The notes: generated by a model from the sequence alone, not told the origin. DNA of 64,000 bases from Lachnospiraceae bacterium (GCA_900771195.1 CAAGMZ010000019.1:189369-253368), one strand, 5' to 3'; positions 9,950 through 19,500 are shown, counted from the stretch's first letter. Numbers and translations are program-made.

Positions 9950-9978
9950 TTGACGAATTGTACAAACTGTGTTAAACT
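9950..9978 (+). promoter_or_regulatory. Predicted promoter of the PAP2 gene
   Basis: TTGACG (9950-9955) and TAAACT (9973-9978) with a 17-bp spacer, about 40 bp before the PAP2 ATG. On the opposite strand TATAAT (9901-9906) is a good -10 for the beta-CASP gene but has no convincing -35. Confidence 0.6.
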
Positions 9979-10018
9979 GTCGCAATAAGATTACTACACA
10001 TTCAAAAGGAGATATGAT

Positions 10019-10579
10019 ATGATACCTACATGGGATTGGGAGCTGTCTCTCTTACACTGGTTCCAGTCAATACACAATCCGGCACTGGATGTAATAATGA
10101 AATCATTCACTTTTTTGGGAAATATCGGGATTATCTGGATACTCCTTGCACTTGTCCTGTTATTTATCCCCAAATACAGACAATGCGGAGTTTCAATGGC
10201 CTTTTCGCTGATACTGTCACTTATTTTCACAAACCTGGTAATAAAGAACATTGTCGCAAGACCCAGACCCTTTACAGTCGACCCCACTCTTTTAGAGTGT
10301 TTTCATGTGAAGCAGCCAACAGACTGGTCATTTCCGTCCGGGCACTCTGCAGCTTCATTTGCAGCATCAGTCGCTTTTTTCTGTAATAAAGGAAGAAAAA
10401 AGGTCGGAGCTGCGCTTATGGTTCTTGCCGCCCTCATTTCAGTATCAAGATTGTACCTGTCGGTTCACTTCCCTACGGATGTAATTGCCGGAATAATTCT
10501 TGGTGTAATTTACGGTGTTGCAGGTGCTTTTATCGCAAAAAAGACAATTTTCAGACCCAAAAAGGAAGCTGTAAAATAA
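10019..10579 (+). CDS. PAP2 (type 2 phosphatidic acid phosphatase) family membrane phosphatase
   Basis: Small integral membrane phosphatase of 186 residues. The three-part PAP2 catalytic signature is complete: KNIVARPRP, PSGHSAAS with the catalytic histidine, and SRLYLSVHFPTDVIAG with the nucleophile-supporting His and Asp. Hydrophobic segments around residues 35-55, 60-75 and 120-175 place it in the membrane. Substrates in the family include undecaprenyl diphosphate, which would link it to peptidoglycan lipid recycling, and phosphatidic acid. AAAGGAG lies 8 nt before the ATG. The stop codon is inside the stem of a terminator hairpin. Confidence 0.9.
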   Translation: MIPTWDWELSLLHWFQSIHNPALDVIMKSFTFLGNIGIIWILLALVLLFIPKYRQCGVSMAFSLILSLIFTNLVIKNIVARPRPFTVDPTLLECFHVKQPTDWSFPSGHSAASFAASVAFFCNKGRKKVGAALMVLAALISVSRLYLSVHFPTDVIAGIILGVIYGVAGAFIAKKTIFRPKKEAVK

Positions 10580-10597
10580 TTATTTTACAGTTCTTTT
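10569..10597 (+). terminator. Intrinsic terminator of the PAP2 gene
   Basis: A perfect inverted repeat, CTGTAAAATAA/TTATTTTACAG (10569-10590), is followed by TTCTTTTT. The PAP2 stop codon (10577-10579) lies inside the stem. The stem sequence resembles the larger hairpin at 14201-14261. Confidence 0.75.
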
Positions 10598-10599
10598 TC

Positions 10600-11241
10600 T
10601 TATTCCAAGCCATCTGCCGGCTTCTCCAGCTCCACTTCACAGTCTCTGGTAATTACAGCCTTTCCCCCTGTATTTTCAGTAATCTGTTTACACAGCATAT
10701 CAGCACTATCCACGGACACATCTATTATCATCCTGACCCTGTCAGTGTACTGCGAATCCACAACCACAGCCCCGGCTGCGGCTGCGGCAAACTGTATCTT
10801 TCCTATTCCCGTATAATCAGTATCCACAATGTATCTGACTCCGGCAATCACGACTGCAAGTTCACTGTGTGCTATGCCATCAGCCGCAGACTTCGTATAA
10901 GCACGCACAAGTCCTCCCGTTCCGAGAAGTGTTCCGCCAAAATACCTTGTTACCACAATAAGGCAATTATGAATCTCATTCCTCGTTATCACCTCAAGTA
11001 TCGGCTTTCCGGCAGTCCCAGAGGGTTCGCCGTCATCACTGCACTTTGTGGTTTCGCCATTATCCCCGATGGAAAAAGCATAACAATTGTGCCGGGCATC
11101 CCAGTATTTTTTCCTTACAGTCTCAATATATGTAACCGCCTCATCCTCATCCGCCACCGGATAGACATGGGCTATGAACTGTGACTTTTTTTCTTCATAT
11201 AGGCCTTCGCCGCCGTTTTTTACAATTATTCTGCCTGTCAT
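10600..11241 (-). CDS. YigZ/IMPACT family protein (UPF0029)
   Basis: Protein of 213 residues with the two-domain layout of bacterial YigZ. The N-terminal UPF0029/IMPACT domain contains KSQFIAHVYPV, ARHNCYAFSIG, SDDGEPSGTAG and RYFGGTLLGTGGLVRAY. A smaller C-terminal DUF1949-like domain follows. The molecular role is poorly defined; the eukaryotic homologue IMPACT regulates GCN2 and bacterial members have a nucleic-acid-binding-like fold. ATG 11241 has GGGAG 7 nt upstream, whereas the longer frame's ATG at 11265 has no ribosome binding site. Confidence 0.9.
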   Translation of the reverse strand: MTGRIIVKNGGEGLYEEKKSQFIAHVYPVADEDEAVTYIETVRKKYWDARHNCYAFSIGDNGETTKCSDDGEPSGTAGKPILEVITRNEIHNCLIVVTRYFGGTLLGTGGLVRAYTKSAADGIAHSELAVVIAGVRYIVDTDYTGIGKIQFAAAAAGAVVVDSQYTDRVRMIIDVSVDSADMLCKQITENTGGKAVITRDCEVELEKPADGLE

Positions 11242-11309
11242 AATTTCTCCCGAAAAGCTTTTCATTTAGTGTAACACAGGAAAAGCCCATTGGCAATTGC
11301 AATAAGCTG

Positions 11310-11338
11310 TTGAAAGTGGTACACTTCTCTCATATATT
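11310..11338 (+). promoter_or_regulatory. Predicted promoter of the DUF4250 gene
   Basis: TTGAAA (11310-11315) and TATATT (11333-11338) are spaced 17 bp apart, directly upstream of the AGGAGG ribosome binding site at 11341. The leader would be extremely short (about 10 nt). Confidence 0.55.
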
Positions 11339-11353
11339 TCAGGAGGTTATCTT

Positions 11354-11527
11354 ATGTTGCCCGAAGACCCCGTTATTCTTTTAAGTTATGTTAACACCAA
11401 GCTTCGCGATGAATGCAAAAGCCTTGACGACTTCTGCGATAAATACGAAGTCGACAAGGCTATGCTGATAAATAAACTTTCTTCAGTTAATTACAGATAC
11501 AACAAAACTGTTAATCAGTTTGTTTAG
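11354..11527 (+). CDS. DUF4250 domain small protein (57 aa)
   Basis: Small gene beginning [19 protein letters not shown] and ending VNQFV. The start PxDPxxLLSxxNxKLRD and the helix-loop-helix-like second half are the DUF4250 pattern found in many Firmicutes. A perfect AGGAGG (11341-11346) lies 7 nt before the ATG and a good promoter precedes it, so this is a real gene in spite of its size. The last 17 bp overlap the convergent 3' end of clpB. Cellular role unknown; the short helical fold suggests a nucleic-acid-binding or adaptor protein, but nothing in the sequence proves it. Confidence 0.88.
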   Translation: MLPEDPVILLSYVNTKLRDECKSLDDFCDKYEVDKAMLINKLSSVNYRYNKTVNQFV

Positions 11528-14102
11528 AGGCTTTTAGCATTCCGTCACACACATCTATGAGAATTGTGTCACCGGGCCCGACTGCGCCCTCAAGGATAAG
11601 CTTTGCACTCAGGGTCTCGACAGTCTTCTGGATGTACCTCTTAAGCGGTCTTGCACCATACACCGGGTCATAACCGTTGGTAACAACATTGTCCACGGCT
11701 GCAGGCGTAAGGCTCACAGTCAGCTCACGGGGCTCAAGTCTCTTGTTAAGGTCCTTTATCATAAGACCTACGATGTTGCTGATATTATCCTTGCTGAGAG
11801 GTTTGAACATGATTATCTCATCGAGTCTGTTTAAGAACTCAGGTCTGAAATGATTCTTCAGTTCCTCCATTACATTTTTCTCACACTCAGGGTTAATGCT
11901 TCCGTCAGGCTCTATGCCTTCAAGAAGATATTGCGAGCCGATGTTGGATGTAAGAATTATAATGGTATTCTTAAAATCAATTGTCCTGCCCTGTGAGTCA
12001 GTTATCCTGCCGTCGTCAAGAACCTGCAGAAGCACATTGAACACATCAGGGTGTGCTTTTTCTATCTCATCAAAAAGAACTACGGAATAAGGCTTACGGC
12101 GTACTGCCTCCGAAAGCTGTCCGCCCTCCTCGTAGCCTACATATCCGGGAGGCGCTCCAATGAGTCTGGATACGGAATATTTCTCCATGTACTCGCTCAT
12201 ATCGATACGGACAATGTTATTCTCATCGTCAAAAAGACTTTCTGCAAGAGTCTTGGCAAGTTCAGTCTTACCTACTCCGGTAGGTCCCAGAAACAGGAAC
12301 GAACCTATAGGTCTTCTTGGATCTTTTATTCCGGCACGCGAACGCATTATTGCCTCGGATACCTTGGTAACGCCTTCATCCTGACCAATTACACGCTTAT
12401 GAAGTTCACCGGCAAGGTTAAGTGTCTTGTTGCGCTCGCTTTCATTAAGCTTAAATACAGGAATCCCGGTCCATTTGGACACGATTCTTGAAATTTCTTC
12501 CTCCGTAACACATTCATGGACAAGTGAAAGGTCTTTTTCATTGACCTTCTTCTCTTCCTCTGCAAGCTCCTTCTCGAGTGCGGGAAGACGCCCGTACTGA
12601 AGCTCTGCTGCCTTTTCAAGATTGTACTCTCTCTTGGCAAGCTGAATCTGATTATTTATATCTTCTATCTCCTCACGGAGCTTACTCAGCCTTTCAACAG
12701 AAGATTTCTCGTTGTCCCACTGTGCCTTTCTGGTATTGAACTCATCCCGGAGCTCTGCAAGCTCTTCCTGAAGTTCTTCAAGTCTCTTTTTGCTGGCGTC
12801 ATCTGTCTCTTTCTTGAGAGCAGCCTCTTCAATCTCAAGCTGCATTACTTTTCTCGAAAGTTCATCGAGCTCTGCCGGCATTGAATCAAGTTCAGTCTTA
12901 ATCATGGCGCAGGCTTCATCAACAAGGTCGATGGCTTTATCGGGAAGAAATCTGTCCGAAATATACCTGTGCGAAAGCTCAGCAGCCGCAACAAGCGCAC
13001 CATCCGCAATCTTTACGCCATGATAAACCTCATAGCGTTCCTTAATGCCGCGAAGAATCGATATTGTGTCCTCAACAGAAGGCTCGTCGACCGTAACGGG
13101 CTGGAATCGTCTCTCAAGGGCTGCATCCTTCTCAATGTACTGACGGTACTCATCAAGTGTAGTAGCACCTATGCAGTGAAGCTCACCTCTGGCAAGCATG
13201 GGCTTAAGCATGTTCCCGGCATCCATCGAGCCCTCCGTCTTACCGGCTCCGACAATAGTATGAAGCTCATCAATAAAAAGAATTATTCTGCCTTCACTCT
13301 TCTTCACTTCATCAAGTACAGCTTTAAGCCTTTCCTCGAACTCGCCCCTGTATTTGGCACCTGCCACAAGTGCGCCCATATCAAGCGAAAAAATAGTCTT
13401 ATCCTTCAATCCTTCCGGTACATCTCCATGGACAATACGCTGTGCCAGTCCCTCTGCTACCGCTGTTTTACCTACACCGGGTTCGCCGATGAGAACAGGA
13501 TTATTCTTGGTCTTACGCGACAAAATACGTATGACATTACGGATTTCATTATCTCTGCCTATAACCGGGTCAAGCTTCTGTGCTCTTGCTTTCTCCACAA
13601 GGTCTACACCATACTTGGCAAGCGTATCGTATGTGGCCTCCGGGTTGTCGGAATTGACCTGCTTATTCCCGCGCACCTGGGAAAGCGCCCTTAAGAATCC
13701 GTCCCTGTCTATTCCAAAACGCTTAAAGATGTCGCCTACCTCTTTATTGGGATATTTCTGCATGGTCAAAAATATATGCTCTACCGATACATACTGATCT
13801 CCCATAGCCTTGGCTTCATCGGCAGCGCACAGAAGAACCTTGTTCAGTGACTGGCTTATGCGTAGCTCCACATCTCCTGAAACCTTGGTCTTTCTGGAAA
13901 GTGCGGACTCGACAGCAGTGCTGAAGCTGTTCATATCTATGCCCATCTTTTCAAGCAGACTTGAAATCAGACTGTCATCAAGCTTTATCAGAGAATACAG
14001 AAGATGTTCTTCATCAACCTCCTGATTGCCATACTCATAGGCAAGCTTCTCGGAATTTTCAAGTGCTTCTACAGATTTCTGTGTAAACTTGTCTATATTC
14101 AT
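11511..14102 (-). CDS. clpB: ATP-dependent disaggregase ClpB
   Basis: Hsp104-class AAA+ chaperone of 863 residues that pulls polypeptides out of aggregates together with DnaK. Order: N-terminal double Clp repeat (1-145), NBD1 with GEPGVGKTA near residue 205, a coiled-coil M-domain (about 400-530, rich in Glu/Lys heptads), then NBD2 with GPTGVGKTE near residue 605 and the sensor region. No ClpP-docking IGF/L loop is evident, as expected for ClpB. A sigma-A-type promoter lies at 14150-14177 and no CIRCE element is present. It is monocistronic, bounded upstream by a strong terminator. Confidence 0.97.
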   Translation of the reverse strand: MNIDKFTQKSVEALENSEKLAYEYGNQEVDEEHLLYSLIKLDDSLISSLLEKMGIDMNSFSTAVESALSRKTKVSGDVELRISQSLNKVLLCAADEAKAMGDQYVSVEHIFLTMQKYPNKEVGDIFKRFGIDRDGFLRALSQVRGNKQVNSDNPEATYDTLAKYGVDLVEKARAQKLDPVIGRDNEIRNVIRILSRKTKNNPVLIGEPGVGKTAVAEGLAQRIVHGDVPEGLKDKTIFSLDMGALVAGAKYRGEFEERLKAVLDEVKKSEGRIILFIDELHTIVGAGKTEGSMDAGNMLKPMLARGELHCIGATTLDEYRQYIEKDAALERRFQPVTVDEPSVEDTISILRGIKERYEVYHGVKIADGALVAAAELSHRYISDRFLPDKAIDLVDEACAMIKTELDSMPAELDELSRKVMQLEIEEAALKKETDDASKKRLEELQEELAELRDEFNTRKAQWDNEKSSVERLSKLREEIEDINNQIQLAKREYNLEKAAELQYGRLPALEKELAEEEKKVNEKDLSLVHECVTEEEISRIVSKWTGIPVFKLNESERNKTLNLAGELHKRVIGQDEGVTKVSEAIMRSRAGIKDPRRPIGSFLFLGPTGVGKTELAKTLAESLFDDENNIVRIDMSEYMEKYSVSRLIGAPPGYVGYEEGGQLSEAVRRKPYSVVLFDEIEKAHPDVFNVLLQVLDDGRITDSQGRTIDFKNTIIILTSNIGSQYLLEGIEPDGSINPECEKNVMEELKNHFRPEFLNRLDEIIMFKPLSKDNISNIVGLMIKDLNKRLEPRELTVSLTPAAVDNVVTNGYDPVYGARPLKRYIQKTVETLSAKLILEGAVGPGDTILIDVCDGMLKASKQTD

Positions 14103-14149
14103 ATCATTTACCTCCCTCTGTTCTGTGTTGTTTTATTTGTTCTATTCAA

Positions 14150-14177
14150 AGTATAACACAGAATTACACAGTGTCAA
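14150..14177 (-). promoter_or_regulatory. Strong predicted clpB promoter with CTGTGT direct repeats
   Basis: On the minus strand TTGACA (14172-14177) and TATACT (14150-14155) are separated by 16 bp. The spacer itself is built of two CTGTGT copies separated by AATT, which could be a regulator site inside the promoter. No HrcA (CIRCE) or CtsR tandem-heptad element is visible, so the heat-shock control is unclear. Confidence 0.7.
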
Positions 14178-14261
14178 GCTTTTTTTAATTTTAAAAAAAG
14201 CTGTAAAATGATTATTTGAGTCGGGTCTGAGAGTGCCCGACCTCAAATAATTATTTTACAG
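14177..14261 (-). terminator. Long-stem intrinsic terminator of the cytidylyltransferase gene
   Basis: The arms CTGTAAAATGATTATTTGAG (14201-14220) and CTCAAATAATTATTTTACAG (14242-14261) pair with one mismatch, and a CGGG/CCCG extension closes the loop, giving a stem of about 25 bp. On the minus strand it is followed by CTTTTTTT. That T-run is one arm of a perfect 26-bp AT palindrome at 14177-14202. The clpB -35 begins immediately after it. Confidence 0.85.
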
Positions 14262-14267
14262 CCCGTA

Positions 14268-14684
14268 TTATCTTTTAATATCCTTCTTCAATCCGGCCTT
14301 GATATCGGATGAACAGATTCCGGGAGTCCTCTTAAGTCTCACAACCTCCTTGCCATGCTCATCGCACCATTTGGTTATCACATCAAATCTTCCGCCGACA
14401 TGGTCCTCTCCGAGTGCCAGTACATCAAAGTCTATTTTCTCGAGGGCTTCAACGCCAACAGTATCGTACACAACGACTTCATCTACAACCCTCAATGCCT
14501 GCAGCATTTCCACTCTTTCCTCTGTTGAGTAAAGCACATCTGCATCAGGCTTAAATTTCAGAATATATTCGCCGTTCTGAACCGCAACAATAAGATAATC
14601 CGCATATTGCCTGCACTGCTTGAACAGCCTGAGATGTCCGATATGGAAAAAATCAAATACCCCAAACGTTAATATTTTACGCAT
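14268..14684 (-). CDS. Cytidylyltransferase family protein (TagD/GCT-like)
   Basis: Nucleotidyltransferase of 138 residues with the full glycerol-3-phosphate cytidylyltransferase pattern: TFGVFDFFHIGHLRLF with the HIGH motif, then YSTEERVEML, ALGEDHVGGRFD and the RTPGICSSDI signature (RTxGISTT-like). It would couple CTP to a phosphorylated alcohol, giving for example CDP-glycerol for teichoic-acid-type polymers. Specificity for glycerol-3-phosphate is inference. ATG 14684 has GAGGAGG 6 nt upstream; a longer frame upstream has no support. It has its own strong terminator. Confidence 0.88.
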   Translation of the reverse strand: MRKILTFGVFDFFHIGHLRLFKQCRQYADYLIVAVQNGEYILKFKPDADVLYSTEERVEMLQALRVVDEVVVYDTVGVEALEKIDFDVLALGEDHVGGRFDVITKWCDEHGKEVVRLKRTPGICSSDIKAGLKKDIKR

Positions 14685-14714
14685 TTCTTCCTCCTCAATC
14701 AATACTATCAAACA

Positions 14715-14748
14715 GGGACTCATACCACAATACTGTGGCATGAGCCCC
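14715..14748 (-). terminator. Hairpin downstream of pckA
   Basis: GGGACTCATACCACA pairs with TGTGGCATGAGCCCC around a short loop. On the minus strand it is followed only by TGTTTGATAG, a weak T-tract, so it is a possible terminator or RNA-stabilising hairpin after pckA. Confidence 0.5.
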
Positions 14749-14788
14749 GATTATCTGCCAGACTATGTCTCAAATTTACCGGCCGTTA

Positions 14789-16393
14789 TTATAACTGGGG
14801 ACCTGCTGATACAAGTGCCTTACCAGCATCATTTCCCTCATACTTCTTAAAGTTCTTGATGAATCTCTCTGCGAGATCCTTTGCCTTTGCTTCCCACTCA
14901 GAAGCATCTGCATAGGTATCACGAGGGTCAAGAATATTGGTATCAACTCCGGGAAGCTCTGTAGGAACCTCAAAGTTGAAGTAAGGAATTTTCTTGGTAG
15001 GTGCATTCTTGATGTCGCCGTTAAGAATAGCATCAATGATACCACGAGTATCCTTGATAGAGATACGCTTGCCGGTTCCGTTCCATCCGGTATTTACAAG
15101 ATATGCCTTAGCTCCGCTCTGCTGCATCTTCTTTACAAGCTCCTCTGCATACTTGGTAGGATGAAGCTCGAGGAATGCCTGTCCGAAACATGCTGAGAAT
15201 GTAGGAGTAGGCTCTGTGATTCCGCGCTCTGTTCCTGCAAGCTTTGCTGTGATTCCTGAAAGGAAGTAATACTGTGTCTGCTCAGGAGTAAGAACTGATA
15301 CAGGAGGAAGCACACCGAATGCGTCTGCTGACAGGAAGATTACATTCTTGGCTGCCGGAGCAGAAGATATCGGACGAACAATATTGTTGATGTGATTAAT
15401 AGGATAAGATACACGGGTGTTCTCCGTAACGCTCTTATCTGCAAAATCAATCTTTCCGTCCTTGTCAAGTGTTACGTTCTCAAGAAGAGCGTTGCGCTTG
15501 ATAGCATTGTAAATATCAGGCTCTGAATCCTTATCAAGGTCAATTACCTTTGCATAGCATCCGCCCTCGAAATTGAACACGCCGTTATCATCCCAGCCGT
15601 GCTCATCATCTCCGATAAGAAGACGCTTAGGATCTGTTGAAAGTGTTGTCTTACCTGTTCCTGAAAGTCCGAAGAAGATTGCTGTGTTCTGACCTTCAAG
15701 ATCAGTGTTGGCTGAGCAGTGCATTGAAGCAATACCCTTTAACGGGAGATAGTAGTTCATCATTGAGAACATACCCTTCTTCATCTCTCCGCCGTACCAT
15801 GTGTTCACGATAACCTGCTCACGGCTTGTGATGTTGAACATAACTGCTGTCTCTGAATTAAGACCAAGCTCCTTATAGTTCTCAACCTTTGCCTTGGATG
15901 CATTATATACTACAAAATCAGGCTCGAAGTTCTTAAGCTCTTCCTCTGTGGGCTTAATGAACATATTCTCAACGAAGTGAGCCTGCCAGGCTACCTCAAC
16001 GATAAAACGGATAGCCATGCGGGTATCCTTGTTGGCGCCGCAGAAAGCATCAACAACATAAAGCTTCTTGTTGGAGAGTTCCTTGATAGCAATATCCTTT
16101 ACTGCCTCCCATGCTTCCTTTGATGCAGGATGGTTATCATTCTTGTACTCGTCTGATGTCCACCATACTGTATCCTTTGAATTTTCATCCATTACGATGA
16201 ATTTATCCTTAGGAGAACGTCCTGTATAAATACCGGTCATAACGTTAACTGCACCCAGCTCGCTGACCTGTCCCTTTTCATATCCCTCAAGTTCCGGCTT
16301 GGTCTCTTCCTCGAAAAGTGTCTCGTAAGAAGGATTGTAAACAACCTCTGTTGTACCGGTAATGCCATACTTGCTCAAATTAATCTCTGCCAT
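14789..16393 (-). CDS. pckA: Phosphoenolpyruvate carboxykinase (ATP)
   Basis: ATP-type PEP carboxykinase, 534 residues, interconverting oxaloacetate + ATP and PEP + CO2 + ADP. In anaerobes with a fermentative succinate branch it often works in the CO2-fixing direction; which way it runs here is inference. Key motifs: [11 protein letters not shown] (57-67), WYGGEMKKG (199-207), the kinase-1a loop GLSGTGKTT (242-250) and GDDEHGWDD with the metal-binding acidic residues. AGAGG precedes the ATG. It is a single-gene unit with its own promoter. Confidence 0.97.
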   Translation of the reverse strand: MAEINLSKYGITGTTEVVYNPSYETLFEEETKPELEGYEKGQVSELGAVNVMTGIYTGRSPKDKFIVMDENSKDTVWWTSDEYKNDNHPASKEAWEAVKDIAIKELSNKKLYVVDAFCGANKDTRMAIRFIVEVAWQAHFVENMFIKPTEEELKNFEPDFVVYNASKAKVENYKELGLNSETAVMFNITSREQVIVNTWYGGEMKKGMFSMMNYYLPLKGIASMHCSANTDLEGQNTAIFFGLSGTGKTTLSTDPKRLLIGDDEHGWDDNGVFNFEGGCYAKVIDLDKDSEPDIYNAIKRNALLENVTLDKDGKIDFADKSVTENTRVSYPINHINNIVRPISSAPAAKNVIFLSADAFGVLPPVSVLTPEQTQYYFLSGITAKLAGTERGITEPTPTFSACFGQAFLELHPTKYAEELVKKMQQSGAKAYLVNTGWNGTGKRISIKDTRGIIDAILNGDIKNAPTKKIPYFNFEVPTELPGVDTNILDPRDTYADASEWEAKAKDLAERFIKNFKKYEGNDAGKALVSAGPQL

Positions 16394-16461
16394 CTTATTA
16401 CCTCTTTCCTTTCAATGTAAATTCATCAGATAAACATATATATATCCGTTTCTCACCCATA

Positions 16462-16489
16462 ATTATACATAACTCAACCGTAAAATCAA
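16462..16489 (-). promoter_or_regulatory. Predicted pckA promoter
   Basis: Minus-strand TTGATT (16484-16489) and consensus TATAAT (16462-16467) with a 16-bp spacer, giving a 5' UTR of about 60 nt. No catabolite (cre) operator is evident near it. Confidence 0.6.
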
Positions 16490-16591
16490 CAATAAATTGT
16501 TAAAAATTTAGCAAATTAAGGCGATATCCATAATACAGGCCTATATATTCCGCCTGCACCAACATGTTTTAACCTGATGGCTTCTGTCTCT

Positions 16592-18193
16592 TTACAGTTT
16601 TTCCCAGACCTTAACACCCTTATCCATTATCCATCTCATCATTCCGAAAGCCGCTGAAAAAACGACTGCAGCGATGATTATCAGACATACTGTCGGTCCC
16701 GCAATTTGGCTTAATAAAAATCCAATGGCCGTCAGGAGTATTACCGCTCCCCATCCTCCGAAAAGGGTTACCAGCACTGACATACTCTGCTTTATGGGTA
16801 CGACCTCGTTGGTCCATGTAAAATCAGGATTCTTAAGATTCATAAAAAGTCCAAACGCAGCCATAAATACCATAAATGCAAATATCACAACCGGCATAAG
16901 TATCATAAATACTATGTCAGGTTTGAGCACCCATTCCACAGCTGCAGTAAGTACTGCCACCGGAATAACCGTAAGCATAATCTGGAGTTTGATTTTAGCC
17001 AGAAGAATCTGCCGTGCCGATACAGGAAGTGACTTAAGGACCCAAAGACTTTTTCCCTCAAGAGAAACTGACGGGGCCGTCGTGTCATTCATTGTCGCAA
17101 TCATGCAAATAGCTGCAGTGGCAAGCAAAGGAATCACATCCTTCATCTGCGACGGCACTGCCGCAAGAAGTTTTCCGGCCATCTCCGATTTTACTAACAG
17201 AACCACCGCTCCGACCACCATCATAATGCAGCCCAGACCGCAGTTAAGCATATAATTGGGGCTTCCGAGAAATCTTCTCATTTCTTTTCTGAAAAGTGCC
17301 TGCCCTACCGGACGGCTCTCGATTGTAACTGATTTACTTCTGTGTTTTGATGCCCCCTTATTGGTCGTGCTGAGCTTAATAAAGCTTCTTTCCATAACAA
17401 GGAATATCACATAGAAAAGAAGTGCGGTTATAGCGGCAGACATTACCATTGAAGTTCCTTTTCCCTCTGCGGCAAGTCCCATATGATAGAACAGGAAAAG
17501 TGTTTTTTTAATTCCCTCTGCACTCTGCGGATCGGCAATTATCTGTTGAAGATAAGTAAATGCCTTCTGGTAAAACATAATATATGCAAACATAAATGCT
17601 AACGACATCACTACCGATATCATGTTCTTTATGTTTTTACCTTTGATTCTGCTTGATATGGCGGCTATTATCCATCCCAGTATTGCTGTAAGCGAAAGTG
17701 TCAGTATCGACAGCACAATGGGAATCATAAGCGAAAAAATAATTTCCACCGGCCCGAGTGATGTCACCTGAAACCACGCAATCATTCCCGGAATCATAAT
17801 CACAAGCTCAAAAACAAGTCCCAGCACATATACCCCGAACATGCGGGCAAAAAGAATTCTTCCCTGAGGAACAGGCATGGCAAGGAGAATGTCATTGTCC
17901 TTCGCCTGATATATGGTTGAATACGTGGTAAACACACTGCCGAATATTCCGAATACGACAGTCATGACTCCCATTATCGTTATATACATCCAGCCCATGT
18001 TTTCGGCTACAAGAGAGCTGCACATAGGGCGGAGCATTCCGTACATGGAAAAGCTCAGAAAACATAGTACAAGAACATACATTGCGGCAAATCCGATTGA
18101 CCTGTTCGATGAGCGCTTCTTTCCCGTTCTTTTGTCCTGATATATCCAGGAAAATACTTCCATAAGCTGTTTTTTTATCAATGTTTTGGTCAT
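16592..18193 (-). CDS. ABC transporter permease (ABC-2-like exporter)
   Basis: Polytopic membrane protein of 533 residues with about twelve hydrophobic segments arranged in two halves, typical of large ABC-2-like exporter permeases of Firmicutes. The cytoplasmic segment AKDNDILLAMPVPQGRILFAR, between early spans, matches the conserved region of these permeases, and SLEGKSLWVLKSLPVS recurs in the second half. Its start overlaps the stop of the upstream ATPase gene by 4 bp, so the two proteins form one transporter. Substrate unknown. Confidence 0.85.
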   Translation of the reverse strand: MTKTLIKKQLMEVFSWIYQDKRTGKKRSSNRSIGFAAMYVLVLCFLSFSMYGMLRPMCSSLVAENMGWMYITIMGVMTVVFGIFGSVFTTYSTIYQAKDNDILLAMPVPQGRILFARMFGVYVLGLVFELVIMIPGMIAWFQVTSLGPVEIIFSLMIPIVLSILTLSLTAILGWIIAAISSRIKGKNIKNMISVVMSLAFMFAYIMFYQKAFTYLQQIIADPQSAEGIKKTLFLFYHMGLAAEGKGTSMVMSAAITALLFYVIFLVMERSFIKLSTTNKGASKHRSKSVTIESRPVGQALFRKEMRRFLGSPNYMLNCGLGCIMMVVGAVVLLVKSEMAGKLLAAVPSQMKDVIPLLATAAICMIATMNDTTAPSVSLEGKSLWVLKSLPVSARQILLAKIKLQIMLTVIPVAVLTAAVEWVLKPDIVFMILMPVVIFAFMVFMAAFGLFMNLKNPDFTWTNEVVPIKQSMSVLVTLFGGWGAVILLTAIGFLLSQIAGPTVCLIIIAAVVFSAAFGMMRWIMDKGVKVWEKL

Positions 18194-18900
18194 GCTTCAT
18201 CCTCCAGCTTCAGGAATACGCTTTCAAGGGATTTATCACCCTTTACTTCCTCCATTGTTCCGGACTTGATGAGTTTTCCATCCTTAATGATGGCAACCTT
18301 ATCGCACAGTTTCTCTGCCACATCAAGGACATGCGTGGAGAAAAATATCGCACCCCCGCCTTCACACACCTCATGCATAAGCTCTTTCAGAAGATACGAC
18401 GCTTTGGGATCCAGTCCCACAAACGGTTCATCCATTATTATAAGCTTTGGCTCATGGATAAGCGCGGATATGATTGCAAGCTTCTGCTTCATTCCATGAG
18501 AATACTCGGAAATCGACTGTGACAGGTTGTCGGTAATCTCAAACATGTCGGCATATTTATTAATACTCTGGCTGCGTTTTTCACTGCTTACGCCAAAAAT
18601 ATCCGCCACGAAATTCAGGTACTGTATACCTGTCATGAACTCATAAAGGTCCGGGTTATCCGGAATATATGCAAGCTGTTTCTTGCATTCAAGAGGTTCT
18701 CCCAGCATGGAGATTCCGTTAATAAATATTTCTCCTTCGTCAGGAGCAAGCAGCCCGCAGCACGCCTTTATTGTGGTTGTCTTTCCGGCTCCGTTGTGTC
18801 CTATGAAACCGTAGATTTCACCGGGATTAATGTGAATGGAAAGGTCGTCAACGGCCCTCTTATCTCCGTAAATTTTGGTAAGATGTTCAATTTGTAACAT
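18190..18900 (-). CDS. ABC transporter ATP-binding protein
   Basis: ATPase of 236 residues: Walker A GHNGAGKTT, signature SHGMKQ (a variant of LSGGQ seen in CcmA/DrrA-type exporters), Walker B LIIMDEPFVGLD and H-loop STHVLD. It energises the ABC-2-like permease that follows with a 4-bp overlap. ATG 18900 has GAGGAGGG 7 nt upstream; the longer reading frame adds eight unsupported residues. It is divergent from the MarR/alcohol dehydrogenase operon. Confidence 0.93.
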   Translation of the reverse strand: MLQIEHLTKIYGDKRAVDDLSIHINPGEIYGFIGHNGAGKTTTIKACCGLLAPDEGEIFINGISMLGEPLECKKQLAYIPDNPDLYEFMTGIQYLNFVADIFGVSSEKRSQSINKYADMFEITDNLSQSISEYSHGMKQKLAIISALIHEPKLIIMDEPFVGLDPKASYLLKELMHEVCEGGGAIFFSTHVLDVAEKLCDKVAIIKDGKLIKSGTMEEVKGDKSLESVFLKLEDEA

Positions 18901-18937
18901 TATTTTCCCTCCTCGATATGACACCTTTTATCTTTTG

Positions 18938-18966
18938 ATTTTACCATTATTTCCCGTAATTGACAA
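18938..18966 (-). promoter_or_regulatory. Predicted promoter of the ABC-2 exporter operon
   Basis: Minus strand: TTGTCA (18961-18966), 17-bp spacer, TAAAAT (18938-18943) with an extended TGG before the -10. It lies about 24 bp from the divergent MarR promoter, so one regulator could affect both. Confidence 0.55.
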
Positions 18967-18989
18967 GGTCGTAAAGCGGCGGCAGCGCA

Positions 18990-19018
18990 TTGACTAATCC
19001 TTATATCATTGTTATACT
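18990..19018 (+). promoter_or_regulatory. Predicted promoter of the marR-adh operon
   Basis: TTGACT (18990-18995), 17-bp spacer, TATACT (19013-19018), about 33 bp before the MarR ATG. No convincing palindromic MarR operator was found in or around it. Confidence 0.65.
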
Positions 19019-19050
19019 TTACTCAGATTATTTATTACAGAAGGTACACC

Positions 19051-19500
19051 ATGACTGAACGCTTCGACGAATTTGCCACAGACATAACTTCAATATACAA
19101 AAATATCCAGAAAATCAAAAAACGCGAAATGACCGAGTTAGACTGTGATCTTAAGGGAATACATGTAATGTGCATTTTCAGGCTCAGTCACAGTGAGTCA
19201 GGGCTTACCGTCACCGAGCTTAGCAGAATGTGTGGCGAGGACAAGGCAGCAATGTCAAGAACCGTCTCCTACCTTATATCAAGGGGATATGCTGTCTGTG
19301 ACAGCGAACGAAGGTACAGAGCTCCCATCACGCTCACAGATGCCGGATGTAAGATTGCCGCCCAAATCAATAAGCGCATTGACAACGCAGTGGTTATTGG
19401 CAGTGACGGTCTTGACGATACAGAACGACATTATTTTTATAATGCCCTCCAGAAAATAGACAACAATCTTAAAGCTTATCTTGAGGGAGAACACCGATGA
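19051..19500 (+). CDS. MarR family transcriptional regulator
   Basis: Winged helix-turn-helix protein of 149 residues. The core reads LTVTELSRMCGEDKAAMSRTVSYLISRGYA, the MarR recognition helix region, followed by a wing (SERRYRAPITLTDAG). Charged helices at both ends would dimerise. The TGA stop overlaps the ATG of the alcohol dehydrogenase (ATGA), so it very likely regulates itself and this enzyme. ATG 19051 with GAAGG upstream was chosen over an in-frame ATG at 19009 that would lie in the predicted promoter. Ligand unknown. Confidence 0.9.
   Translation: MTERFDEFATDITSIYKNIQKIKKREMTELDCDLKGIHVMCIFRLSHSESGLTVTELSRMCGEDKAAMSRTVSYLISRGYAVCDSERRYRAPITLTDAGCKIAAQINKRIDNAVVIGSDGLDDTERHYFYNALQKIDNNLKAYLEGEHR

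Noticed and set aside
14103..14200. CIRCE or CtsR operator for clpB
   Set aside because: No TTAGCACTC-N9-GAGTGCTAA and no tandem CtsR heptads are present.
16394..16591. A riboswitch or small gene between pckA and the ABC permease
   Set aside because: Only an AT-rich promoter region was found; no conserved structure or ribosome site with a usable frame.
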